From: Bacteroidales bacterium UBA2030
Lineage (GTDB): Bacteria; Bacteroidota; Bacteroidia; Bacteroidales; TTA-H9
Assembly (NCBI GenBank): GCA_002332755.1
Contig: DDBO01000052.1
Span: 1-20,577, forward strand
Direction: 5' to 3'
Length of the DNA stretch: 20,577 bases
Numbering within the stretch: position 1 is the stretch's first letter; each line of letters begins with the position of its first letter. Below are positions 8,313 through 16,013 of the stretch, piece by piece. Made by a program: the position numbers and the translations under genes. The notes under the pieces were generated by a model. The model did no database searches. It had not been told where the DNA came from and was given only the letters and a program-made list of their open reading frames with translations.

Positions 8313-9320
8313 ATGGAAATATATAGAAACATATCTCTTAAGCCATACAATACGTTTAATATTGAGACTAAAACGGCCTTTTTCTGCATTATTGATAATC
8401 CGGCTTCTATTACAGAAGCATTCGATTTTGCCCTTACAAAAAATATTCCATTCCTCATTCTGGGTGCCGGAAGCAACATTCTTTTTACCCGCAATTTTGA
8501 TGGATTAATTGCCAAAGTTGATTTCAAGGGGATTTCTATTGTAGAAGAAAACAAGGATAACGTGTGGCTGGAAGTAAAGGCAGGAACGGATTGGGAAGAT
8601 TTAATTGACTTTAGCATAGATAATCATCTAAGCGGCCTCGAAAACCTGACATTGATCCCAGGGAAAGTTGGAAGTGCTCCCATACAAAATATCGGAGCTT
8701 ACGGAGTTGAAGTAAAAGATGTATTACATGCCGTGACAGCATTTGACCTGAACACTGCCCAATACAAGACTTTCTCCAGGGAGGAATGCGATTTTGGCTA
8801 CCGCACCAGTCGTTTTAAGGAAGAGAGAGGCCGTTACTTTATCACCTCCGTAACGCTCAGGTTAAGCAAAGCATTTTTCCCGGCATTATCTTATGAGGGT
8901 TTGAAAAAACATATTGAATCCAGAGGAATTCAAACTTCCCTTGAAAATATCAGAAACGCAGTAAGGGATATTCGCCGGCAAAAGCTTCCCGAAGTTGGGG
9001 TAATTGGCAGTGCAGGCAGTTTTTTTAAGAATCCTGTCCTTTCTCCTTCAGATTTTGAAGTGTTGCTGCGCAGGATGGGTGAAATTCCCCATTTTAAATC
9101 CGGCAATAACATTAAAGTTCCTGCTGCCTGGCTTATTGAGCAATGCGGTTTTAAAGGTATACGGCGCGGGGATGCCGGGGTATGGCCCGGGCAGCCCCTG
9201 GTTCTCGTTAATTATGGTAATGCCAGGGGTGAGGAAATTCTTTCTCTGGCCCATGAAATTATGGAAGCGGTAAAAAACAAGTTTGGGCTGGCACTCGAAC
9301 CTGAGGTAAATATAATTTAA
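8313..9320 (+). CDS. murB: UDP-N-acetylenolpyruvoylglucosamine reductase MurB
   Basis: This 335-residue cytosolic flavoenzyme reduces UDP-N-acetylglucosamine enolpyruvate to UDP-N-acetylmuramate with NADPH, an essential step in peptidoglycan precursor synthesis. FAD-binding features are visible: NTFNIETKT (13-21), LGAGSNILF (50-58) and GLENLTLIPGKVGSAPIQNIGAY (108-130). The substrate and catalytic part has FGYRTSRFK (161-169), GSAGSFFKNP with catalytic Ser236 (232-241), and LEPEV with Glu331 near the C-terminus. The presence of the GYRxSxFK loop and the length place it with the type I (E. coli-like) enzymes. The ATG at 8313 follows the lipoprotein stop by 6 nt. Confidence 0.96.
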   Translation: MEIYRNISLKPYNTFNIETKTAFFCIIDNPASITEAFDFALTKNIPFLILGAGSNILFTRNFDGLIAKVDFKGISIVEENKDNVWLEVKAGTDWEDLIDFSIDNHLSGLENLTLIPGKVGSAPIQNIGAYGVEVKDVLHAVTAFDLNTAQYKTFSREECDFGYRTSRFKEERGRYFITSVTLRLSKAFFPALSYEGLKKHIESRGIQTSLENIRNAVRDIRRQKLPEVGVIGSAGSFFKNPVLSPSDFEVLLRRMGEIPHFKSGNNIKVPAAWLIEQCGFKGIRRGDAGVWPGQPLVLVNYGNARGEEILSLAHEIMEAVKNKFGLALEPEVNII

Positions 9321-9332
9321 AATTAATTTTCC

Positions 9333-9340
9333 TACATTTG
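9333..9340 (+). promoter_or_regulatory. -7 promoter box for the DUF2752-TM2 pair
   Basis: TACATTTG matches TAnnTTTG and lies 12 nt after the murB stop and 28 nt before the ATG at 9369. No TTG is evident at the -33 position. Confidence 0.4.
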
Positions 9341-9368
9341 TCTTCCATAGTGTAACCCGGATAACCGG

Positions 9369-9707
9369 ATGGAGTCTTTTTTTTGTAAAGGCATCATTCC
9401 AAGCATGATTATTAAAAAATTTATGTTGGTATCGTTATTTCGACAGAAAGCTGAAGCTCTCTTATGGCTTGGGGTTCTAATAAGTATGATATTAAGCCAT
9501 CCGGTTATGGAAGGACATCTTACCCTTTGCCCATTGGCCCTTGCCGGTTTCCACTGGTGTCCGGGTTGCGGAGTGGGCCGTAGCATGATTTTGGCCTTGC
9601 ACGGCCAAGTAAACGCATCTATCATGATGCACCCTTTAGGATTACCGGCTATTGCAGTACTTTCTGAACGGATATATGAACTTTTTTCACCTTTAAATAT
9701 TCATTAA
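9369..9707 (+). CDS. DUF2752 small membrane protein
   Basis: This 112-residue protein has two hydrophobic segments (about 28-44 and 88-104) and the DUF2752 signature LCPLALAGFHWCPGCGVGRS (53-72), with Cys54, Cys64 and Cys67, followed by a HPLGLPAI segment. The function of DUF2752 is not established; the cysteines suggest metal or redox chemistry, but that is speculation. It is followed after 1 nt by a TM2-domain gene. From memory, DUF2752 and TM2 genes are often adjacent in Bacteroidota, which supports a shared role. The ATG at 9369 fits the promoter; ATGs at 9405 and 9423 would remove an N-terminal stretch that lacks family features and cannot be excluded. Confidence 0.8.
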   Translation: MESFFCKGIIPSMIIKKFMLVSLFRQKAEALLWLGVLISMILSHPVMEGHLTLCPLALAGFHWCPGCGVGRSMILALHGQVNASIMMHPLGLPAIAVLSERIYELFSPLNIH

Positions 9708-9708
9708 C

Positions 9709-10068
9709 ATGAACCAGCGCATTTACAGATTTTTGCCTCAACTCGATTATGATGAGGCTATGATGTTAGAACAGATGACCCAGTCGCTCAGTGACGAAGC
9801 CATGCAAAACTTTGCCGGTATTTATGCAGCCCGAAGAAAAGATGCTCAAATGATATTACTGCTGGCCTTACTCGGATTTGTCGGCCTTGCGGGAGTACAT
9901 CGGTTTGTTATTGGACAAATAGGCATGGGTTTGCTTTACCTGCTCACAGCCGGACTATGCTTCATAGGCACAATTGTCGACCTAATCAATCACAAACAAT
10001 TAGCCATCGAATACAATCAAAAGGCTGCCCGCGAAGTACTTATGATTGTGAGCTCTTACAACAAGTAA
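9709..10068 (+). CDS. TM2 domain-containing membrane protein
   Basis: This 119-residue protein has a soluble N-terminus (1-45) and a TM2 domain: first helix about 47-64, the short turn GVHRFVIGQIGMG (62-74) and second helix about 74-92 ending GTIVDLI. Gly-Xaa-His-Arg-Phe with a following Gly and an Asp at the end of helix 2 is the TM2 hallmark. The cellular role of bacterial TM2 proteins is not settled. The ATG follows the DUF2752 stop codon by 1 nt, indicating co-transcription and probable coupled translation. The gene converges with ispE, with only 3 nt between the two stop codons. Confidence 0.88.
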   Translation: MNQRIYRFLPQLDYDEAMMLEQMTQSLSDEAMQNFAGIYAARRKDAQMILLLALLGFVGLAGVHRFVIGQIGMGLLYLLTAGLCFIGTIVDLINHKQLAIEYNQKAAREVLMIVSSYNK

Positions 10069-10071
10069 TTT

Positions 10072-10881
10072 TCAAAAAGTAAGCCTTAACACACGAATAA
10101 AATAAGATTTGAGAGTAGCAGGAATTTGAGGTTCCTGCTCAAAAATACCATAGAAAGCAGAACCACTGCCTGTCATAGAAGCATAGAGGGCTCCGGCTGA
10201 GTATAGCTCAATTTTTATCTGTTTGAGAATAGGATAAGCCTCAAGCGCCCATTCTTCGAAATCATTAACCAGCTGCTCTTTCCAGGTTTCTATGGGCTGG
10301 CTGAGTATTTCGGCCGGATGGAGATGCATCTCGGGGTGGACATTCCTGTAGGCTTCAGCAGTGCTGATATGAACATCCGGTTTAATCAATAGCAAATATT
10401 TACCTTGTAAGGACAATCTTATGGGCTGCAACTCCTCTCCCCTTCCTGTAGCCGCACAGGGTTGAGAATGTAGAAAGAAAGGACAGTCTGACCCAAGACT
10501 TAAAGCTATCTCTTTTAATTCATCGGGTGGCAGGCCAAGCTCAAACATACTGTTGAGCATTTGGAGAGTGAAAGCAGCATCAGACGATCCTCCCCCTAAT
10601 CCTGCCCCCATGGGTATGTTTTTCAATAAATGAATTTCTACAGGGGGAATTTTCTTGTGCTGATGCAAAACCTGCCAGGCTTTTACAACAAGGTTCTCCT
10701 CAGGCTTGCCAGGAATAGAAATACCGTAAGAAAAAAACCGTAACTCATTGCTATGCAAAATTTCCAGGCTATCACATAAAGGAATAGGGTAAAATACAGT
10801 GAATAAATCGTGATAGCCATCTGTGCGTCGCTTGATCACACGCAGCCCCAAATTAATTTTAGCCGGAGGAAACGCAATCAT
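10072..10881 (-). CDS. ispE: 4-diphosphocytidyl-2-C-methyl-D-erythritol kinase IspE
   Basis: This 269-residue GHMP-family kinase phosphorylates 4-diphosphocytidyl-2-C-methyl-D-erythritol at the 2-hydroxyl in the non-mevalonate (MEP) isoprenoid pathway. Visible are the N-terminal PAKINLGLRV block (6-15) with probable catalytic Lys8, RRTDGYHDL (18-26), the ATP-binding glycine loop PMGAGLGGGSSDA (90-102), LGSDCPFF (129-136) with probable catalytic Asp132, and the C-terminal MTGSGSAFYG motif. Length is normal. It is the last gene of a minus-strand unit and starts 2 nt after the esterase stop, so this housekeeping gene appears to be expressed with the amylase and esterase genes unless an internal promoter exists. 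Confidence 0.96.
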   Translation of the reverse strand: MIAFPPAKINLGLRVIKRRTDGYHDLFTVFYPIPLCDSLEILHSNELRFFSYGISIPGKPEENLVVKAWQVLHQHKKIPPVEIHLLKNIPMGAGLGGGSSDAAFTLQMLNSMFELGLPPDELKEIALSLGSDCPFFLHSQPCAATGRGEELQPIRLSLQGKYLLLIKPDVHISTAEAYRNVHPEMHLHPAEILSQPIETWKEQLVNDFEEWALEAYPILKQIKIELYSAGALYASMTGSGSAFYGIFEQEPQIPATLKSYFIRVLRLTF

Positions 10882-10883
10882 GA

Positions 10884-11789
10884 TTATTCTTGGTTCTCCT
10901 TCTTACCTAACAAAAACAAGGCTGGAATATGAAAACGCTCAGCCCACGACGCTTCATTGTGTGCAGCCCCTTCGAACTTCTGCGAACGAAAAGAAGACTC
11001 AGGAAAACCCTCAGCCCTGAAAAGGCTGTCGATGCGAACCTGGTGAGTTTCGTAAAGGGCATCCAGAGTTTCTGTGCCATAGTCGAAGTAAATTTTATGC
11101 CCTTGTAACCCTGATATTCTGGGTTTCAAATATTCTATCATAGCATTGGTAAATGCCGGTGAATTTTTACTCAGACGCAACGGCCAATGGGTTGAAATAC
11201 ACGCAGCTCCACCAAACACTTGTGGGTATTCACATAAAGCGTAAAGTGAAATTAAGCCTCCCATGCTACTCCCTGCAATGAAGGTGGATTTTGGAGACCT
11301 ATCAACCTCAAAATGAGTATCTACCCAGGGTTTTAACTCCTCAACGATAAACCTGAGATAGGCATCACTCAAAGGCTGCCCTCCATACAACGCGGCATTT
11401 TCTGTCTCCTTTTGTGCTTCTGCTAACATCATCGAAAAAGGCCGGGCTGGGGCATATTCACGGAATCGTTTGGGCGTATTCCAGATTCCCACCACAATAC
11501 ATGGTACAATTCTATCCTCCTTGCTTAACGCAGTAAGAGTTTCATCTACCTGCCATTCTTTATGTCCGTATGCGGTTGCTGTGTCGAAAAGGTTTTGTCC
11601 GTCGTGCATATATAAAACTGCATACTTAACTCCTGGCCGCGGATATCCATCGGGTAACCATATGCTTATTATCCTCGCATCGCATAAAGAAGAGGACATT
11701 TCAAATGCCGGCAAAACCTGACCCTGCCCCAAAAGCAAACGAGGTAATGCCATTAAACAACCGATAATCAACAAAGTATTTAATCTCAT
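10884..11789 (-). CDS. Exported alpha/beta-hydrolase esterase (esterase D / enterochelin esterase-like)
   Basis: This 301-residue protein has a signal peptide (about 1-21) and an alpha/beta-hydrolase fold of the PF00756 type, the group that includes carbohydrate esterase family 1 and Fes-like esterases. Key features are LYMHDGQNLFD (59-69), the nucleophile elbow GSSMGG (173-178) with probable nucleophile Ser175, and AAHNEASW with probable catalytic His277. Asp236 or Asp243 could be the acid. There is no T9SS sorting domain or lipobox, so a periplasmic location is most likely. It sits 9 nt downstream of a GH13 gene and 2 nt upstream of ispE. Pairing with GH13 suggests removal of ester groups from a polysaccharide or its fragments; a siderophore esterase role is less likely because no iron genes are nearby. 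Confidence 0.8.
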   Translation of the reverse strand: MRLNTLLIIGCLMALPRLLLGQGQVLPAFEMSSSLCDARIISIWLPDGYPRPGVKYAVLYMHDGQNLFDTATAYGHKEWQVDETLTALSKEDRIVPCIVVGIWNTPKRFREYAPARPFSMMLAEAQKETENAALYGGQPLSDAYLRFIVEELKPWVDTHFEVDRSPKSTFIAGSSMGGLISLYALCEYPQVFGGAACISTHWPLRLSKNSPAFTNAMIEYLKPRISGLQGHKIYFDYGTETLDALYETHQVRIDSLFRAEGFPESSFRSQKFEGAAHNEASWAERFHIPALFLLGKKENQE

Positions 11790-11798
11790 CGAAAATTA

Positions 11799-13640
11799 TT
11801 ATAAATGTTTCAATATATAAGCTGTAAGCGGTGGCACCCTAATTGTTCCGTTAAAAGCAGCATCTTCGAGCAAGTCAACAGCTCTTACTCCGGGCCTTAA
11901 GGTCACCTCCTCTGCGCTGTCACCCGCATTGATAATCACAGTAATACATTCGCTGCCCATCCTTCGCTCATAAACCACAACTTTAGGAGGGGAAGGCAAA
12001 AACTTGATGTCTCCCATCACCAGGACAGGGTATTTTTTACGAAGGGCTATAAGCTTACGGTAAAAATCAAAGTGCTCCCGGTTGAACTCAACCTTGTCCC
12101 GCTCCTGTTTTCCAGGCTGAATGTTATACCGTGCCTCAGGTTCAAATTTGTACTCAGGCCACCAAAGCGGCTTGCGGTTATTGGGATCGTCGGCACCCCA
12201 CATCCCCATTTCATCTCCGTTCCAGATGGAGGGCGAGCCCGGAATTGTAAACTGATGAATAAGATACAGCCTGACCCGCCGGTAAGTATCCGCATCGGGC
12301 TTACCTGTAATACACTCAGGATTTTCAAACGGATTTACTCTGTATTTATATTTCCCTTTATTGGCAAAACAGGTTAAAAGACGAGGACTGTCATGAGTAG
12401 CATTTACATTCATTTGTGCATAACGAAAGGCTTTCGGAAGATTTTCCCATTGAGCTTTCAAAGAATCAGTCAGCTGCCTGGCATCAATTCCATATTCCCC
12501 TCCCACAAAGAAACTCCGCGCGGGTTTGTATATCTGATAAAACATCACAGCATCAAAAATTTCACCGTTAACATAGGGCGCAGGGTCGGCCAGTTTATCA
12601 GGCCATTTCTCCCACCACACCTCTCCTACCAGGTAAGCTTCAGGCTTTATGCTTTTTACAAACGTCCTGTATTCTCGCCAGAAACCCAGAGGTATCTGCT
12701 CGGCAACATCGAGGCGAAAACCATCAATCCCTTGGCTCGGGTCACCATTGGGGGCTAACCACCTGCGAGTAACCTCGAAAATATGCTTTTTAACTTCAGG
12801 ATGAATATTTCCTTCGTAGGGTTTGCCTGAAATCCGTGGTCCTTTTACATCTACTTTTTTCAGCTCAGGTAAGCTTGATACATTGGCCCATCCCCGATAG
12901 CTGAATTCATTAGCTTGTGTCTCCGGGTCATCAAATGAATCAATTTCATACCAATCACGGTATTTCGAACCTGCCTGAAGCTTCAATATATCTTTCCATG
13001 CCCAGAATTCCGTTCCGGTGTGGTTCCATGAGTAATCAACAATGACTTTTATACCTCTTTGATGACATTGTTTTACCACATAGAGAAAAAGGGTATCGGC
13101 CGAAGTCCAATGCCAGGTAGAGGCATCCTCTGGTACCTCTTCGGCAATTATTTTTTTATCTCCTTCAGGATCAGGCCCGAAGTGTACATCCATATGATGG
13201 TAATACCGGGCATCGTATTTATGTAGCGAAGGGGCGTCATTAAGGGGATTGAAATATATGCCTGTTATTCCCAACTCCTGTAGATAATCGAGCTTATTGA
13301 GTACGCCTTGCAAGTCTCCCCCATAACGGCGATGCTGCAAGGTTTCGTTGAAGGGTCGTCCACTTTCAAGTGCCCAGGGTTCCTGCTTCCACCAATCTTG
13401 CGTCCAGGGTGTTATCGACCAGTTGTCGGGAACAGAAAAAAGTTGTGTCGTACTGGTAATGTCTTCCGGAATCGGGTCGTTGTTAGTATCCCCATTGCAG
13501 AATCGCTCCACAAATATTTGATACCATATTTGCTGAGAGGCCCATTCAGGTGGATTTTCCATGCTTTTATTCCGATTTTGCCCTGAACATGCTGCCAGTG
13601 CCAAAGTGATAATCATGTAGAAAAAAGGTATGCGGCGCAT
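11799..13640 (-). CDS. GH13 alpha-amylase-family lipoprotein
   Basis: This 613-residue glycoside hydrolase has a lipoprotein signal (lipobox LAAC, Cys18), so it is anchored in a membrane, probably the outer membrane. The catalytic barrel shows region I VDYSWNHTG (201-209), region II GFRLDVAEQ with nucleophile Asp311 (307-315), region III LVGEVWWE with general acid Glu340 (337-344), and region IV NATHDSPR with transition-state Asp417 (413-420). All three catalytic acids and the region II Arg309 are present. The C-terminal 70 residues form a beta-sandwich domain. The layout fits neopullulanase or cyclomaltodextrinase-like GH13 enzymes acting on starch or maltodextrins. No SusC/SusD pair is present, so it is not a standard polysaccharide utilisation locus. 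It heads an operon with the esterase and ispE. Confidence 0.9.
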   Translation of the reverse strand: MRRIPFFYMIITLALAACSGQNRNKSMENPPEWASQQIWYQIFVERFCNGDTNNDPIPEDITSTTQLFSVPDNWSITPWTQDWWKQEPWALESGRPFNETLQHRRYGGDLQGVLNKLDYLQELGITGIYFNPLNDAPSLHKYDARYYHHMDVHFGPDPEGDKKIIAEEVPEDASTWHWTSADTLFLYVVKQCHQRGIKVIVDYSWNHTGTEFWAWKDILKLQAGSKYRDWYEIDSFDDPETQANEFSYRGWANVSSLPELKKVDVKGPRISGKPYEGNIHPEVKKHIFEVTRRWLAPNGDPSQGIDGFRLDVAEQIPLGFWREYRTFVKSIKPEAYLVGEVWWEKWPDKLADPAPYVNGEIFDAVMFYQIYKPARSFFVGGEYGIDARQLTDSLKAQWENLPKAFRYAQMNVNATHDSPRLLTCFANKGKYKYRVNPFENPECITGKPDADTYRRVRLYLIHQFTIPGSPSIWNGDEMGMWGADDPNNRKPLWWPEYKFEPEARYNIQPGKQERDKVEFNREHFDFYRKLIALRKKYPVLVMGDIKFLPSPPKVVVYERRMGSECITVIINAGDSAEEVTLRPGVRAVDLLEDAAFNGTIRVPPLTAYILKHL

Positions 13641-13655
13641 ATGTTAGTTTTAACG

Positions 13656-13663
13656 CAAAATTA
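13656..13663 (-). promoter_or_regulatory. -7 promoter box for the GH13-esterase-ispE unit
   Basis: The minus strand reads TAATTTTG, matching TAnnTTTG, 15 nt before the ATG at 13640 and downstream of the terminator of the preceding operon. No good -33 element is visible at 19-21 nt. Confidence 0.4.
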
Positions 13664-13693
13664 GAAAACCCTTTCAATACCGTGTCTATAATA

Positions 13694-13730
13694 TAAAAAA
13701 GAGACCAGAGACACTTTTGTCCCCGGCCTC
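13694..13730 (-). terminator. Rho-independent terminator of the three-gene exported operon
   Basis: On the minus strand a 13-bp stem (plus-strand 13718-13730 paired with 13701-13713) includes three G-U pairs and a 4-nt loop, followed directly by six T residues. It lies 27 nt after the stop of the propeller gene and separates that operon from the GH13 operon. Confidence 0.85.
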
Positions 13731-13756
13731 CGAAATTGTAATCCTTCAATTGAAGA

Positions 13757-16006
13757 TCAGTCTTTACCGACTTTGATGAACTTTCCGCTTTTACTTTGCC
13801 CGTCCTGCACCAGATGATAAAAATAAAGCCCGTTTTCCCAACCTGAGATAGATAACTTATAAGGTAAAACAACAGGTTTTGAAAAAACCAACTGCCCTGT
13901 AGTGCTAAACACACTAAGGTAACCTTTTCCAGTACCGGCAAATTCCGTTAATTTGGATGCAGGGTTGGGCCTAACGCTCAAACCTTCCCTACTTAGGCCA
14001 GGACTACCTAATGGCAAACCATCATCTATATGAATCAAAACATTACGCAGGCCATAAATGTAGCCGTTTAAAAGATTGATGCACAACTTAACCCCTCCAA
14101 GCCCTAGTGGGAGTAATCCATCCATCTCGTGCCAGACTTCACCTCCATCATTGGTCCAAAAAACATGGCTAAAAGTACTGTCTTCCATCACCACAACGCC
14201 ATGATACTGATCCGAAAAGTCAAATGCGCTTATCTTGCCCACAGGCATTGCAATCTCGGCATCCACATCATAGCCGCTTTCATGAAGTATCAGTCTGAAC
14301 ATTCGGTAATCATCCGAGAAATACAGAATTGAATCATCAGCCAGGTCAGCGCGGTTTAAAAAGATATTTGTGGGTAAAGCATACCATGTCCAGTTGTTAC
14401 CCGCATCCTGGGTTTGTAAATAGCCATATTCTCCACTATTTGAATCATATCCAAATACATAACCTCGGAGAGCATCCTTAAATATTATCCGATACCATGT
14501 ACCCATGGGTAGCTGAATATCTGTCCATTGCTGCCCTTGATCATTACTCCGGGATATTTTCCATAAATAGCTACCGGGATTGTTTACATCGAGATATCTG
14601 ATAAGCTTGTAAGCAGCTTCTACACCGGGATAACTAAAATCTTTCAGGCTGCAATACAGGCATTCATTATCTAAACGTTGCCAGGTAAAACCAGCGTCAG
14701 AAGTCACGAGTGTGGTTTTATTAGTTACTGCCATACCGTGATGATAATCGGCAAAGGAAATCTTATCAAGAATTCTATTAGGAAACAATGAAGTACCCGC
14801 GATAGTATCAAACATTTGATCTATATCACCTTTTTCCAGAAATGAGTATGTCCCTGTATTGATGATAAAAGTATGCGGTTCGGATCCGTACATCCCATTG
14901 CGGGCAATATCATATATTTTTTGGGTAACTATTTCATCATCAAACATATAGTGTATTCCATCATTGGATTTGAATAGTGAATGATAAACCTTGGTTTCCC
15001 AACCCCAAAAAAGATGGGCTGAAGCCATTACCCAGGCATTTTTCGGTTGATAATTGGCCTGGGTTACATCCGGGGTAATTAAAGGGGCATTCCAGGTAAG
15101 CCCTCCATCAAAGGAAGTAGCTACAGGCCATGTATTGTTTTCTTCTCCGTAACATGCCAAGCCAACCACCAAAGTGTCCTCTCCGCGAAAAGCCATTGAG
15201 GATACTATATTGTAATAGGATATCTCTGCAGGTATGCTTCTTACTTCCCAATTGCTTCCCCCATCGGTACTTTTCCAGATTCGTGCGTAAGAAACTCCCT
15301 TGTTGTCTGGCCCGCCCATGTCACCTGTTTTTCCTGATGACCAATAGTAACCGCCTGCATAATAAATATCTCCGCCTATCCACTGCAGGCTTTTGAAATG
15401 GTACTCATCATTTCCGTAAACCGTCTGCCAGGTATATCCCCCGTCGGTGGTTTTGTAAATGTAAAAATCATCAGTTATCAGTCCATTCAATGCATCCTTA
15501 AAATCAAAGGTGTTTGCATATTCAGGAAGATTAATAATTTCGGATGCACCCGTCCATTCGTTGTTGTTACGAATTAACTGATTATAAGTAAAAATACCGG
15601 TAATTTCAGCTAATACGAAGGAGGTATTTTCTCTACGCGTAAACCGGAGGAAAGTGATTCCAGGGTCGGCCCGGTAAACCTCATTAAAAGTGAGCCCCCC
15701 ATCGGTGCTATGCATGAGCAAGGTATCGGTGAGTAACCAGATGTGCGCTGTATCCTCCATGAACACTTGTTTGAAGTCCTGATAAGGTGGTACAATCCGT
15801 GTTGTCCAGTGCTGACCCTCATCAAAGGTAAGGGCCACTGCACCGAATTTTCCACACATGATACCTTTTGTGCCCATGAACATGCCATCGTTCATCTTAA
15901 ACGGTGTAGCCCGGGGGTTTACCCGGCGAAGTTGCATCTGTGCCTCCATAATCAAAGGAAGCATTAACAAACTCAGAAAAAATAAAATTTTGCGGCGCAT
16001 AATCAT
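13757..16006 (-). CDS. Exported beta-propeller protein with Asp-box repeats and T9SS sorting domain
   Basis: This 749-residue protein has a signal peptide (about 1-22, ending MEAQ) and is built from blades carrying Asp-box (BNR-like) motifs of the form S/T-x-D-x-G-x-x-W. I see them near residues 100 (STDGGLTF), 186 (TTDGGYTW), 246 (STDGGSNW), 298 (SFDGGLTW), 434 (TSDAGFTW), 487 (SNDQGQQW), 532 (TQDAGNNW) and 617 (TNDGGEVW). Such repeats occur in sialidases, Vps10-type receptors and Ycf48-like proteins; no sialidase catalytic Arg/Tyr/Glu set is obvious, so binding rather than catalysis is more likely. The last 75 or so residues (PNPASK at 680-685, GLYFYHL) are a type A T9SS sorting domain. It is the last gene of an operon; the preceding stop lies 7 nt upstream. 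An internal ATG at 16000 is an alternative start. Confidence 0.85.
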   Translation of the reverse strand: MIMRRKILFFLSLLMLPLIMEAQMQLRRVNPRATPFKMNDGMFMGTKGIMCGKFGAVALTFDEGQHWTTRIVPPYQDFKQVFMEDTAHIWLLTDTLLMHSTDGGLTFNEVYRADPGITFLRFTRRENTSFVLAEITGIFTYNQLIRNNNEWTGASEIINLPEYANTFDFKDALNGLITDDFYIYKTTDGGYTWQTVYGNDEYHFKSLQWIGGDIYYAGGYYWSSGKTGDMGGPDNKGVSYARIWKSTDGGSNWEVRSIPAEISYYNIVSSMAFRGEDTLVVGLACYGEENNTWPVATSFDGGLTWNAPLITPDVTQANYQPKNAWVMASAHLFWGWETKVYHSLFKSNDGIHYMFDDEIVTQKIYDIARNGMYGSEPHTFIINTGTYSFLEKGDIDQMFDTIAGTSLFPNRILDKISFADYHHGMAVTNKTTLVTSDAGFTWQRLDNECLYCSLKDFSYPGVEAAYKLIRYLDVNNPGSYLWKISRSNDQGQQWTDIQLPMGTWYRIIFKDALRGYVFGYDSNSGEYGYLQTQDAGNNWTWYALPTNIFLNRADLADDSILYFSDDYRMFRLILHESGYDVDAEIAMPVGKISAFDFSDQYHGVVVMEDSTFSHVFWTNDGGEVWHEMDGLLPLGLGGVKLCINLLNGYIYGLRNVLIHIDDGLPLGSPGLSREGLSVRPNPASKLTEFAGTGKGYLSVFSTTGQLVFSKPVVLPYKLSISGWENGLYFYHLVQDGQSKSGKFIKVGKD

Positions 16007-16013
16007 AGATTTT

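Noticed and set aside
12393..12758. Plus-strand open frame of 121 codons inside the GH13 gene
   Set aside because: It lies opposite conserved GH13 coding sequence and encodes nothing recognisable.
13631..16000. Shared ATGCGCCGCA at two gene starts (13640 and 16000, minus strand)
   Set aside because: It is a ten-base match explained by both proteins starting Met-Arg-Arg; too short to call a regulatory or recombination site.
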